Source: an uncultured Alphaproteobacteria bacterium (GTDB taxonomy: Bacteria; Pseudomonadota; Alphaproteobacteria; CAAHEQ01; UBA3637). Taken from it: a DNA stretch of 61,494 nucleotides. Positions 9,454 through 18,152 of this stretch are shown here, piece after piece. The position numbers and the translations under genes are program-made. Every line of letters begins with the position of its first letter. Position 1 is the first letter of the stretch. Where the stretch lies: positions 1 to 61,494 of the forward strand of contig CASECI010000011.1 in NCBI GenBank assembly GCA_949286465.1, written 5' to 3'. The notes beneath the pieces are model-generated. The model was given only the letters and a program-made list of their open reading frames with translations, ran no database searches and was not told the origin of the DNA.

Positions 9454-10146
9454 TTAACGTTCCAAAAGAGTTTTTATGATATAGTTCGCTAAATATAATC
9501 CGAAAACACCTGTGATTGTCATCATACTTCCCATTTGTCGATGTTCTTCTCGCCCCTCTTGAGCTATTTCCGTTGAATAAACGCAGGGAAAATCTAAAGA
9601 AACATTCTTTTTCCTGAGTGTTTTTCTCAAATGAGCAGCCATTGGACAAACTGTCGTTTTTTTCATCGAATCAATATGAATTTTTGTAGGGTCTTTTTTT
9701 AAAGCCGCTCCCATTGATGAAATAAAAGGTATTTTATGCTCTTGCAAATAAGAAATCATTTGAGCTTTAGCCGTTAAACTATCCATGGCATCTATAACCA
9801 TATCTGGTCGAGGGGAAAAAGCTTCATCACACGTTTTTTCATCCACAAACATATCCTTTATCTGAACTAATGTTGTTGGACAAATATCTAAAATGCGCTC
9901 TCTCATAATTTCAACTTTCTTACGTCCAATTGTAGAGTGCAATGCAACCAACTGACGATTAATATTGCTTATAGTAACTTTATCAAAATCTATGACAACA
10001 ATTTGACCTATTCCCGTTCTTGCTAAGGCTTCTATTGCAACAGAACCAACAGCACCGCACCCAACAACAGTAACCATTGAATGGCGTAATCTCTCCATTC
10101 TGTCATCACCTATTAATAATCGTGTCCTGCTAAATTGATCTTCCAT
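9454..10146 (-). CDS. tcdA: tRNA threonylcarbamoyladenosine dehydratase TcdA
   Basis: This E1-like enzyme uses ATP to cyclise t6A37 to ct6A in tRNAs that read ANN codons. It shows the ThiF/MoeB nucleotide-binding fold: GCGAVGSVAIEALART, VIDFDKVTISNINRQ with the conserved Arg, and D in DAMDSL. The CPMAAHLRKTLRKK and PCVYSTE segments are characteristic of TcdA. At 230 residues it is a little shorter than the E. coli enzyme. Its start overlaps the end of the tatD-like gene by 17 bases, so the two form an operon. A TcdA partner system (CsdA/CsdE-like) is not in this window. Confidence 0.9.
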   Translation of the reverse strand: MEDQFSRTRLLIGDDRMERLRHSMVTVVGCGAVGSVAIEALARTGIGQIVVIDFDKVTISNINRQLVALHSTIGRKKVEIMRERILDICPTTLVQIKDMFVDEKTCDEAFSPRPDMVIDAMDSLTAKAQMISYLQEHKIPFISSMGAALKKDPTKIHIDSMKKTTVCPMAAHLRKTLRKKNVSLDFPCVYSTEIAQEGREEHRQMGSMMTITGVFGLYLANYIIKTLLER

Positions 10147-10885
10147 TGACTAACTCTTCAAAATTTTTTTGTATATGTTCTATCAGAAATGTAGGTTCTT
10201 CTTGACGAAGATTCGCCATTTTTTCGACTAAAGAAGGAATAACAGATACCTCTTTAGATAAATCAGGAGCATCACTTTCAACTAAAAGCCTATCAATTGG
10301 TGTTTCCTTCAGACATTGTCGAACTTTCTCCCGATTTCTTGGCAAAAAAATTGATGAATAACTAAAATAAGCTCCTAATGCTGATAATTGAGGAATCATA
10401 TTTACATTTCCATGATGAGAATGAGAAACAAAATAGACGGGTCTTTTATTCCTTTTAAGAATATGCAATACTCTATCCCACGCTCTGACACAATGCAGAT
10501 GAAAAGGCCTATTGTATTTTGCAGCTAAATCCATTTGAATGCGCATAACTTGTTCTTGTCTATCTAAGCTTGAAATCAGAGGATCTTGATCCGCTTTTAT
10601 TTTATCCAAACCTATTTCTCCAACCATAAAAGAAGGATTATCTTTTAAAAGTTTTTCTAATCTTTTATCCCAACCCGACTTTAGTGTGCTTAGAAAATAA
10701 GGATGAACACCAAGAGCGACAAAAACATGCGGATATTTTTTAGAAATAGAAATAACTTTTTCCCAATCATCCTCATGCGTTGCATTACAAATAAATCCTG
10801 AGACCCCATTTTCATAAGCTTGTGACATCGTCTCATGCAAGTTCTCAATGTTTTGTAAATGAGTATGAGCATCGCAATAATTCAT
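10130..10885 (-). CDS. TatD family metal-dependent hydrolase (DNase)
   Basis: This 251-residue TIM-barrel hydrolase has the TatD metal ligands: DAHTHL near the N-terminus, GEIGLD, HCVRAW, SHSHHG and ESDAPDL. The chosen start gives MNYCDAHTHL, which aligns with the family N-terminus. The reading frame stays open upstream to 11056, but that part would run through the trkH promoter and adds 57 non-family residues. There is no clear ribosome site at 10885. The gene lies head to head with trkH and overlaps tcdA downstream. The substrate (DNA ends or D-Tyr-like) cannot be told from sequence. Confidence 0.88.
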   Translation of the reverse strand: MNYCDAHTHLQNIENLHETMSQAYENGVSGFICNATHEDDWEKVISISKKYPHVFVALGVHPYFLSTLKSGWDKRLEKLLKDNPSFMVGEIGLDKIKADQDPLISSLDRQEQVMRIQMDLAAKYNRPFHLHCVRAWDRVLHILKRNKRPVYFVSHSHHGNVNMIPQLSALGAYFSYSSIFLPRNREKVRQCLKETPIDRLLVESDAPDLSKEVSVIPSLVEKMANLRQEEPTFLIEHIQKNFEELVNGRSI

Positions 10886-10960
10886 AGAAAAATTATAGTT
10901 TTTTTCGTTGATTTTTTCAAGCATTAAAAATAAACTACTTTTGGTAAGAGGTAATAAAAA

Positions 10961-12418
10961 ATGCGTTTTAGGCTTGTCTTTTTTATGTGTGGTATGATGG
11001 CAATGCTTTTCGGGGGTCTCATGATGTTCCCCGCTTTTGTAGATCTTTATTACCAAAACAACCTAAGTGCTTATACTTTTTTTAAAGCAGCCTTTTTTAC
11101 TTTATTTGTAGGAGCTGCTATCGTATTTATAACACGACAAGAAATAACGGACAAACTTTCGCCTCAAGAAACTTTTCTAATTACCTCATCTGTTTGGCTT
11201 TGTGCCGCTTTAGTAAGTGCTTTTCCTTTATACTTATCCGCCGGATGCTCTAGTTTTACTGATGCTTTTTTTGAAGCAATGTCTGGTCTAACAACAACTG
11301 GTGCTACAACCTATACGCATCTTGATTCCCTTCCTAAAGGCGTTTTACTCTGGCGTGCAATTACGCATTGGATTGGAGGTATTGGAATTGTTGTCTTAGC
11401 TATCTCTATTCTTCCTACATTACGTGTCGGTGGCATGCAACTTTTTGCAAATGAAAACTCCGACAAATATGAAAAAGATTCACCTTTTCTGGCAACAAAA
11501 ATTAAAGCTATTTTGCTTTTATATTTAGTCTTATCGCTTTTATGTGCTTCTCTATTATACTTAGCAGGAATGTCTTTATTTGATGCTATTGCCCATATGA
11601 TGGCGTGTGTTTCAACCGGAGGTTTTTCAACACATGACACTTCCATCGCTTATTTCAATAATAAAACAATTGACTGGATCCTTATTCTTTTTATGCTTTT
11701 ATCTTCTCTTCCTTTTATGTTTACTGTTGCTTTTTTTACTGGGAAATGGGAAAGAATAAAAAATGATACGCAAGTAAAGTCTTACTTAGCCATGCTTTTG
11801 TTATTTATTTTACCGTCTTCTTTTATTATTTGGCACGCAGGATATTTTCCATCTTTTGAAGAAGCTTTACGGCAAATGACCTTTTCTATCATCTCTATTG
11901 TAACGACAACTGGATTTGTCTTAGATGATTATCAACAATGGGGGCCCTTCTTCATCGCATTCTTCTTCTTTTTGCTCGGCGTTGGAGGATGTACCGGCTC
12001 AACTTCTGGCGGAATAAAGATGTTCCGATTTAATATTGTATTTAAATCTCTTCGCCGACACTTAAAAATGATGATTTTGCCTCATGCCGTTATTGTTCCT
12101 CAATATAATAATAAACCTATTACAGAAGAAATCATTAATAGTGTCATGGTCTTTTTATCTGTATATATTCTAACAATTGTTATTGGAACTCTTATTGTAG
12201 CTGCATCAGGGACAGACTTAATAACCGCTTTATCTGGAACATTCTCTGCCATCTCCAATGTTGGCCCTGGTATCGGAAATGTTATTGGACCTGATAAAAC
12301 ATTCGCCGCAATTCCACCTATAGGAAAATGGACACTCTCTATCGTCATGATGCTAGGACGCTTAGAGTTTATGACCGTTACAGTTTTACTACTGCCAACT
12401 TTATGGAAACGAAAATAA
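10961..12418 (+). CDS. trkH: Trk/Ktr-type potassium uptake permease TrkH
   Basis: This 485-residue K+ channel-like permease has four P-loop repeats: MSGLTTTGATTYT, CVSTGGFSTHD, SIVTTTGFVLDDY and SNVGPGIGNVIG. The filter Gly of each is present and the third repeat is followed by the GCTGSTSGGIKMFR gating-loop region. The length matches TrkH. The ATG follows an AAGAGGT site. The small gene at 12429 starts 10 bases after its stop, so the two are likely co-transcribed. No TrkA regulator is seen here. Confidence 0.94.
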   Translation: MRFRLVFFMCGMMAMLFGGLMMFPAFVDLYYQNNLSAYTFFKAAFFTLFVGAAIVFITRQEITDKLSPQETFLITSSVWLCAALVSAFPLYLSAGCSSFTDAFFEAMSGLTTTGATTYTHLDSLPKGVLLWRAITHWIGGIGIVVLAISILPTLRVGGMQLFANENSDKYEKDSPFLATKIKAILLLYLVLSLLCASLLYLAGMSLFDAIAHMMACVSTGGFSTHDTSIAYFNNKTIDWILILFMLLSSLPFMFTVAFFTGKWERIKNDTQVKSYLAMLLLFILPSSFIIWHAGYFPSFEEALRQMTFSIISIVTTTGFVLDDYQQWGPFFIAFFFFLLGVGGCTGSTSGGIKMFRFNIVFKSLRRHLKMMILPHAVIVPQYNNKPITEEIINSVMVFLSVYILTIVIGTLIVAASGTDLITALSGTFSAISNVGPGIGNVIGPDKTFAAIPPIGKWTLSIVMMLGRLEFMTVTVLLLPTLWKRK

Positions 12419-12428
12419 GGAGCAAAAA

Positions 12429-12674
12429 ATGTCTTTTTGGGACGATGCACAAAACTTTATGAAAAATAGACCTCAAGAACCTGTTTCTTCGGAAGTCTTT
12501 AATTTGACAGATGGAATGCAAATTGAACAACTTGTTAAAGAACTCAAAATGACCTATGAAAACGCAACTGAGCGTGAAATTCTTAAAACAATCGATCAAG
12601 CTAGAGAACATCTTGGAGATGTCCCAAATCGAAAAGATTTTTATCTCTTCGCCAGAACAAAACTCGAAGATTAA
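12429..12674 (+). CDS. Small hypothetical protein, 81 aa
   Basis: This small acidic soluble protein has a strong AAGGAG site 6 bases before the ATG. The first 25 residues look disordered; the rest (MQIEQLVKELKMTYENATEREILKTI cut short here) reads as two or three amphipathic helices. It has no Cys, signal or membrane segment. It follows trkH after 10 bases and is probably on the same transcript. I do not recognise the family; functional coupling to K+ uptake would be speculation. Confidence 0.7.
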   Translation: MSFWDDAQNFMKNRPQEPVSSEVFNLTDGMQIEQLVKELKMTYENATEREILKTIDQAREHLGDVPNRKDFYLFARTKLED

Positions 12675-12707
12675 TTAAACCCATTCTTTACTAAATGTTA
12701 AAAAACG

Positions 12708-12725
12708 TGTTATATATTAATAACA
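12708..12725. promoter_or_regulatory. Interrupted palindrome upstream of the AsmA gene
   Basis: TGTTAT and ATAACA are perfect inverted arms around a 6-base AT centre, ending about 32 bases before the AsmA start. It could be an operator or part of the promoter. The symmetry is seen; the role is inferred. Confidence 0.3.
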
Positions 12726-12757
12726 AATAGTTACGTCTAGATTAAAGGGAGCTCCTT

Positions 12758-15700
12758 ATGAAAAAATTAATCATTGTCTTCTCTATCTTCTTCCTCATTA
12801 TCGGAGGTGTTTTATTTGCTTTAACAAAAACACTTGATGCCGAAAATTACAAAAGTCAAATCATTCAGGCTACACAAGAATTAACAGGCCATACAATGGA
12901 AGTATCTGGACCTGTTGATGTACAACTATTCCCATCTCCTACCATTACTTTAAATGATGTTAAAATAAAAAATATTCCAGGCTCTGCTGCTCCTGACCTA
13001 GCAACGATAAAAAAAGTCATTGCAACTGTTAAATGGGGTTCCTTATTCGAAACCCCTTTGATAATTGAAACAATCTCATTAGATTCTCCCGAGTTCTTTA
13101 TGGAAAGGAGTGAAAAAGGACAAGTAAACTGGGACTTTCCTTTTCTACAAGAAAAAACGATTAATCCAGAACAAGATAATTTAATCGGAAAATCCATCCT
13201 TGAAGTTCCCCCTCAATTTAAAAGTCTTTCAGTTAAAAACGGCTCAATAACTTATATAAATGCTCTCACAGGCTTCAAAAAATCTTTAAATCAAATTAGA
13301 GGTAATTTATCTGCAGACTCCATTAATGGCCCTTTCAAATTTTCTGGCTCTTTTATTTGGAACGAAAATCCTATTCAATTTACTTTGTCTACTGGAAAAC
13401 TATTCGCACAACAATCTTCTGATATTAAATTGTCTCTTGTTGATTCCAATAGTAAAGCTCAAATGAACTTAACTGGGAAAATTGAGAACTTAACAAAAAC
13501 AGCCGATACAACCGGAGGATTTTCTGTAGATATTCCCAAAATGTCTCCTTTCCTTGAAACCCTTGTCGGATATACAAATCTTCCCGATACACTCGAAAAA
13601 CCTCTTATCGGGACGGCAACCTTCTCTTTTTCCAACGAGAAAGCTTCTTTTAATGATATGGCTTTCAGATATGGAACTTCCGAACTTGAAAACTCTATTT
13701 CAGGAGAAATATCCTTTATCTATCCGAAAACAAAAGGAGCTAAAACGCAAATCAATTCCTCTCTTGTGTTAAGCAAAATTGATTTAGATTCTTTTATGCC
13801 TATTTTACCTAAAAAGGACAATTTTAAATCTAAATTCATGTCACTGAATAGAAATATAACTTCTGATTTAAATTTAAAACTGAAAGCGACTTCTGTAACT
13901 TATCGTAATGCTAATCTAACAGGTACGACTTTAAACCTATATTTCCATAATGGAACGACAACATTGAATGAATTTAAAACTTCCTTACCTGGAAATACAA
14001 TTTTAAATATTAAAGGAGATATTGATATTATCGAGAATGCTCCACAAGCAAAGTTAGAAGTCAGCCTAGACTCGCAGGACATGAAAAAAACAACTCAATG
14101 GTTAAATATGACTCTACCTCAATTATTCACCTTTAACAATGTTGAGGGCATCAAAGCTTCTGGAAATCTCACTTTGCGAGAAACTGATATTACCTTATCC
14201 AATATAGATGCTGAAGCTAATGATGGAAAATTAAGTGGAAACATGACCGTATCCCTAACAGAAAAAATACCAACGGCAGCATTGGACTTATCCCTTAAAA
14301 ATATTAATCTTGACTCATATTTAAATATACCTTTATCAAAGGACAAAATATCTCTTTCTTCTTTGTGGAAAAAGATTGAAGAAAACTTACAAGAAAACAC
14401 CTTCTTAAATAAGGTAAATTTAACCTTTGGGCTTAATGGGACAGATATAACATTTAGGAATATTCCAGTAAATAAATTATCCTCTAAGGGACAAATCCAA
14501 AATGGCATGTTAACTCTTCAAGACTTAAAACTAGAAGGAGCAGCAACAGCAAACTTAGCTTTATCTGGTAAAGTTCAAAAGCAAAACAATCAACTTATTT
14601 TCACAGATGTAATATATGATTTTAATGTACCAAGAGCTTCCATTTTCCTTGATAGAGCTTTAATTTCAGCTCCTATTGATGGTCAGTTAAATAATGTTTC
14701 TATTTCCGGTACATTTTCAGGGCAGCCGGATTCTTTTGCTTTCAACACTGTCTTAGGCATGTCACAAGCTCAAATCAAAGCCCAAGGGCAAATACAAAAG
14801 AAAAATGGCATTCCAAACTATGCTGTTAATTTATCCATAGCACATCCGAATTTCCATCAATTCATGAAATTATTTGATGAAAATTTTGATCATTTCCCGT
14901 ATTTAACTGGGACTTTTATCTTCCAAACGACATTAAATGGCACACCTAATTCTTTCTCTCTTTCTGGGATTGATGGGATGATAGGAACGCAACGTTTCAA
15001 AGGGGATGCGACTATTACAAATGATATGACACGTAAAATTCAAGCTAATTTAACATCTCCATTATTTGATTTAGAAAAGATTTATCCTAAAAAAGACATC
15101 ATTCGTGGTATCAACCCAGATACAGGAAGAGCCCAATTTTCCAATGACTTACTCAATTTTGGTGATTTTGAAGGGCTAGACCTTGATATCACTGCTTCAG
15201 CAGATAAAATGACTTTTGATACAACTGATATAGATTTAATGTCAACTCACTTCACCCTTAAAGAAAAAGTTCTTAATTTAGAATATCTCAAAGGCACTCT
15301 TAATGAAGGGAAAATATCAATAGAGGGCTCATTAAACACAAGCACCGCTGAACCGATTATTGATGCTATCATCCAAGGAGAAAATATAAAAGTAGCTCAA
15401 GACAATTGGGCATTAGGAAGATATCGTTTAAAAAATGGAATGGCGACATTCTTATGCGATTTCAATGCACGAGGAAACTCCTTAGAAGATATGGTTCGCT
15501 CTTTATCAGCGAATGGCACTTATTCCGTTAAAGAAGGAACTTTATCAGGTATTGATTTAACAGAAATAGAAAATCAAACAAAACTCATTCTACATAAAGG
15601 TCAACAAGCTGATAATTTCGAAACAACATTAAATAATTTATTAGCTCGTGGGGAAACAGAATTTACCTCATTAAATGGAACTTACAGCATTTCCAATGGA

Positions 15701-16600
15701 ACGCTTAGAACCTCTGATAGTATGCTTCGCTCACCAGAAAGCAATGCTATCATTCAAGCAACGATAGATTTACCAAACTGGACGATTCTATCTTCTATTG
15801 CCTTATCAATGACAGGTTTTGATGGTTTTCCACCTATATCTATTGTTATTAAGGGATTACTCCATTCTCCTGAAATCGAAACAGATATATCAGGTTATGT
15901 TCGTTATCTTACCTCTGCATCTGCTCAAATCAGAGATATCGCTTTGCAAGAAAAATTAGAACGAGAACGCCAACAAGCTCAAATGGACGCAGATCAGAGA
16001 AAAGAAGAGGCCTCTCGTTTAGCTGGCATGGCAAATGCCAAGATAAATGAAACCAATCAAATTATTAAAATAGCTCCTACACCTCAAGGGGAAGAAGAAT
16101 TTATCCGTGCACAAGATGCTGCAGCTATTATTAACGAATTATCTCTTAAGGAAAGTATTTCCGTTACTGATTTAAAGAAAATCGAAGAACAATATAATTT
16201 ATTATTACAAAGAATTAACATTGTTCAAAAAGCTTCTTTAGATATCGCTTTATCCAGCATGCAACAACAAGCTCAAAACATGATGAGCTCTGCTCAAGCA
16301 ACTATGAATGCGATTAACCGCATTTATCAACGGCTTATCGGTGTCGAAATTGTAGATTCTGCATATAAAAAAGGTTTCGAAATGTTTACACTCATGGGAA
16401 GATTAAGAACCTTTATTAATCAATCTCAGGATTTATCTAAGACAACACAAGCATTAACACAAATGAAACAAGCACAAGAAATTCTAACAGAAACTTATAA
16501 TTCTATTTCAAAATTTGATGTTGATGCTCCTACTTCTGAATCTAACTCAAATACATCTTCTCGAGTACGCGGGAAAATTATTCGAAATAATTCATTATAA
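12758..16600 (+). CDS. AsmA family protein with long helical C-terminus
   Basis: This 1280-residue envelope protein starts with a single membrane anchor (about residues 4-22) and the AsmA N-terminal signature around LTGHTMEVSGPVDVQLFPSPT. A long periplasmic series of beta-strand repeats follows. The AsmA C-terminal domain lies around residues 850-1050 (WTILSSIALSMTGFDGFPPISI). AsmA/TamB-like proteins span the periplasm and carry phospholipid between membranes. The last about 220 residues are unusual: charged Gln/Ala-rich helices such as EKLERERQQAQMDADQRKEE that look like a coiled coil. The start has an AAAGGGAG site. It sits alone, closed by a perfect hairpin terminator. Confidence 0.85.
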   Translation: MKKLIIVFSIFFLIIGGVLFALTKTLDAENYKSQIIQATQELTGHTMEVSGPVDVQLFPSPTITLNDVKIKNIPGSAAPDLATIKKVIATVKWGSLFETPLIIETISLDSPEFFMERSEKGQVNWDFPFLQEKTINPEQDNLIGKSILEVPPQFKSLSVKNGSITYINALTGFKKSLNQIRGNLSADSINGPFKFSGSFIWNENPIQFTLSTGKLFAQQSSDIKLSLVDSNSKAQMNLTGKIENLTKTADTTGGFSVDIPKMSPFLETLVGYTNLPDTLEKPLIGTATFSFSNEKASFNDMAFRYGTSELENSISGEISFIYPKTKGAKTQINSSLVLSKIDLDSFMPILPKKDNFKSKFMSLNRNITSDLNLKLKATSVTYRNANLTGTTLNLYFHNGTTTLNEFKTSLPGNTILNIKGDIDIIENAPQAKLEVSLDSQDMKKTTQWLNMTLPQLFTFNNVEGIKASGNLTLRETDITLSNIDAEANDGKLSGNMTVSLTEKIPTAALDLSLKNINLDSYLNIPLSKDKISLSSLWKKIEENLQENTFLNKVNLTFGLNGTDITFRNIPVNKLSSKGQIQNGMLTLQDLKLEGAATANLALSGKVQKQNNQLIFTDVIYDFNVPRASIFLDRALISAPIDGQLNNVSISGTFSGQPDSFAFNTVLGMSQAQIKAQGQIQKKNGIPNYAVNLSIAHPNFHQFMKLFDENFDHFPYLTGTFIFQTTLNGTPNSFSLSGIDGMIGTQRFKGDATITNDMTRKIQANLTSPLFDLEKIYPKKDIIRGINPDTGRAQFSNDLLNFGDFEGLDLDITASADKMTFDTTDIDLMSTHFTLKEKVLNLEYLKGTLNEGKISIEGSLNTSTAEPIIDAIIQGENIKVAQDNWALGRYRLKNGMATFLCDFNARGNSLEDMVRSLSANGTYSVKEGTLSGIDLTEIENQTKLILHKGQQADNFETTLNNLLARGETEFTSLNGTYSISNGTLRTSDSMLRSPESNAIIQATIDLPNWTILSSIALSMTGFDGFPPISIVIKGLLHSPEIETDISGYVRYLTSASAQIRDIALQEKLERERQQAQMDADQRKEEASRLAGMANAKINETNQIIKIAPTPQGEEEFIRAQDAAAIINELSLKESISVTDLKKIEEQYNLLLQRINIVQKASLDIALSSMQQQAQNMMSSAQATMNAINRIYQRLIGVEIVDSAYKKGFEMFTLMGRLRTFINQSQDLSKTTQALTQMKQAQEILTETYNSISKFDVDAPTSESNSNTSSRVRGKIIRNNSL

Positions 16601-16628
16601 GAAAAGCCTCCAATTTGGAGGCTTTTCT
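16600..16628 (+). terminator. Rho-independent terminator after the AsmA gene
   Basis: A perfect 12-bp stem (AGAAAAGCCTCC / GGAGGCTTTTCT) with a 5-base loop overlaps the AsmA stop codon. Its symmetry means it could also serve the convergent isomerase gene. Confidence 0.85.
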
Positions 16629-16660
16629 ATTCTTTCCTATTAAAAAACGATTAACGTCTC

Positions 16661-17686
16661 TTATTTTTGAGCTGGAATATCTACAACCATACTCTCTTCA
16701 TCAGTTTCTTCCGATTGGTCCATATTTTCAACTTCTTTTTCTTGTGCGGGAGAGCTTGTAGATGAGGAAGCTGGTTGAGAAACTTCTTGACCAGAAAAGA
16801 CATCAAAAACTTTAACTTGTGCTTTATTCCTCTCTTCCTGGATAATTTGAGCAGCCGTTACTTCAGCAAACTTCGCTTTAACTGCGTCTTCTACTTCTTC
16901 ATATGTAGGAGGAGCAGACTTACGAATATCTTCTACTTTAATAACATGCCATCCAAAGGCCGTTTTAACTGGCGTTGTTGAGAATTTTCCTTTTTTCAAC
17001 TTAAATGCAGCATCAGCAAATTCAGGTATCATCATATTTTTTGTAAAATATCCTAAATCTCCTCCATTAAGGGCATTTGGATCTTTATCCAAAGAATATT
17101 TATCAGCTAAAGTTGCAAAATCAGCTCCCGCTTTCAATTGAACAATAATATCATTGGCTTCTTTTTGTGTAGAAACCAAAATGTGGCGAGCTCTAATTTC
17201 ATCTTGAGGAACAAAATTTTTCACTTCTTGTTGATAAATTTCTTGCAATTTATCAGGCGTCATACGTGCTTGTAATTGCTTTGCTAAATAAGCTTGGAAA
17301 AGAATTTGATCTTCAGCATCTTTTAAAGCTTTACGAACATCAGGATTATTTTGCAACCCTTCTTTTTTGGCCTGATCTAAAATAATTTTATTGTTAATAT
17401 AAGCTTCTAACAATTGATTATAAACAACCTGCATAGGAATATCTTTCAATTGAGGAATAGAATTTTTTACTTTTTCTAATTCACTTAACCGAACATCCTC
17501 TCCTCCGACTGTAGCGATAACAGCGCTTTTATCCATCGTTGGCAAAGAAAATGTATTATCTCCCTGTCTTGATAATCCCCAATAGCCTAAAGCGGCTATA
17601 GCAACAATAGCTACACCTCCAAGCAGCCATTTTTTTGAAGTACCTTTTTCTTGAATAATTTTAGCTTCTTTTTTTTCTTTTTTCAT
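16661..17686 (-). CDS. Periplasmic parvulin-type peptidyl-prolyl isomerase (PrsA/SurA-like)
   Basis: This 341-residue protein is anchored by one N-terminal helix (KWLLGGVAIVAIAALGYWGL) after a basic cytoplasmic tail. A SurA/PrsA-type chaperone helix region (residues 55-165) is followed by a parvulin domain with RARHILVST, GADFATLADKYS, LGYFTKNMMIPEFADAAF and FGWHVIKVEDI. The last 45 residues are acidic, Ser/Glu-rich and probably disordered. It likely helps fold exported proteins. It lies 34 bases after the cyclic-nucleotide-binding-type gene and ends at a shared hairpin. Confidence 0.9.
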   Translation of the reverse strand: MKKEKKEAKIIQEKGTSKKWLLGGVAIVAIAALGYWGLSRQGDNTFSLPTMDKSAVIATVGGEDVRLSELEKVKNSIPQLKDIPMQVVYNQLLEAYINNKIILDQAKKEGLQNNPDVRKALKDAEDQILFQAYLAKQLQARMTPDKLQEIYQQEVKNFVPQDEIRARHILVSTQKEANDIIVQLKAGADFATLADKYSLDKDPNALNGGDLGYFTKNMMIPEFADAAFKLKKGKFSTTPVKTAFGWHVIKVEDIRKSAPPTYEEVEDAVKAKFAEVTAAQIIQEERNKAQVKVFDVFSGQEVSQPASSSTSSPAQEKEVENMDQSEETDEESMVVDIPAQK

Positions 17687-17720
17687 TTTATTTCCTTTCC
17701 AAACAAACTTAAGTTTTAAA

Positions 17721-18143
17721 TTATATATGTCTATTATCTAACAATTGCAAACGAGAAACAAGTCCTTTTATAATACCCTTCATAATACTTGGATGCAAAG
17801 ACATGATTTCATAGAGTTTATCACTTGTCATTTTTAAAGCGATTGTTTCTTCTTTAGCGGTTACAGAAACTTCCACAATCCCTGGATTTAGAGCCGATAG
17901 TTCTCCGAACATTTGTCGAGGTTCTACTTCACTTAATATATTCTCATTCTCCTTAATCTGAACCATCCCATGTAAAATAATAAACAAACTATCACTAACT
18001 GTTCCTTTTTTAACAATTTCTTGATTAGCTTTATAAGCGACTTCTTCACTTGCATAAATAAAGTCACTTAAGGCAGATTCCGACACATCATCAAATGCAG
18101 GTATATTTTTTAAGATAAGGACTTTTTCTAATGTTAATCTCAT
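17721..18143 (-). CDS. Stand-alone cyclic-nucleotide-binding-type domain protein
   Basis: The 140 residues form a single CNB/CAP-like beta-barrel: ANQEIVKKGTVSDSLFIILHG, VQIKENENIL, then the phosphate-cassette position FGELSALNP and a terminal C-helix. The cassette has FGELS but lacks the Arg (R-x-A/T) that contacts cyclic nucleotide phosphate in CRP-like proteins, so ligand binding is uncertain. There is no DNA-binding helix-turn-helix. It follows the membrane-HEAT gene by 9 bases. In related bacteria CNB domains are often fused to such membrane-HEAT proteins, so the two products probably work together. Confidence 0.85.
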   Translation of the reverse strand: MRLTLEKVLILKNIPAFDDVSESALSDFIYASEEVAYKANQEIVKKGTVSDSLFIILHGMVQIKENENILSEVEPRQMFGELSALNPGIVEVSVTAKEETIALKMTSDKLYEIMSLHPSIMKGIIKGLVSRLQLLDNRHI

Positions 18144-18152
18144 AAATCACTC

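Noticed and set aside
9395..9649. 84-codon open frame on the minus strand
   Set aside because: It lies wholly across the tcdA gene and its stop region in another frame, with no ribosome site or family features.
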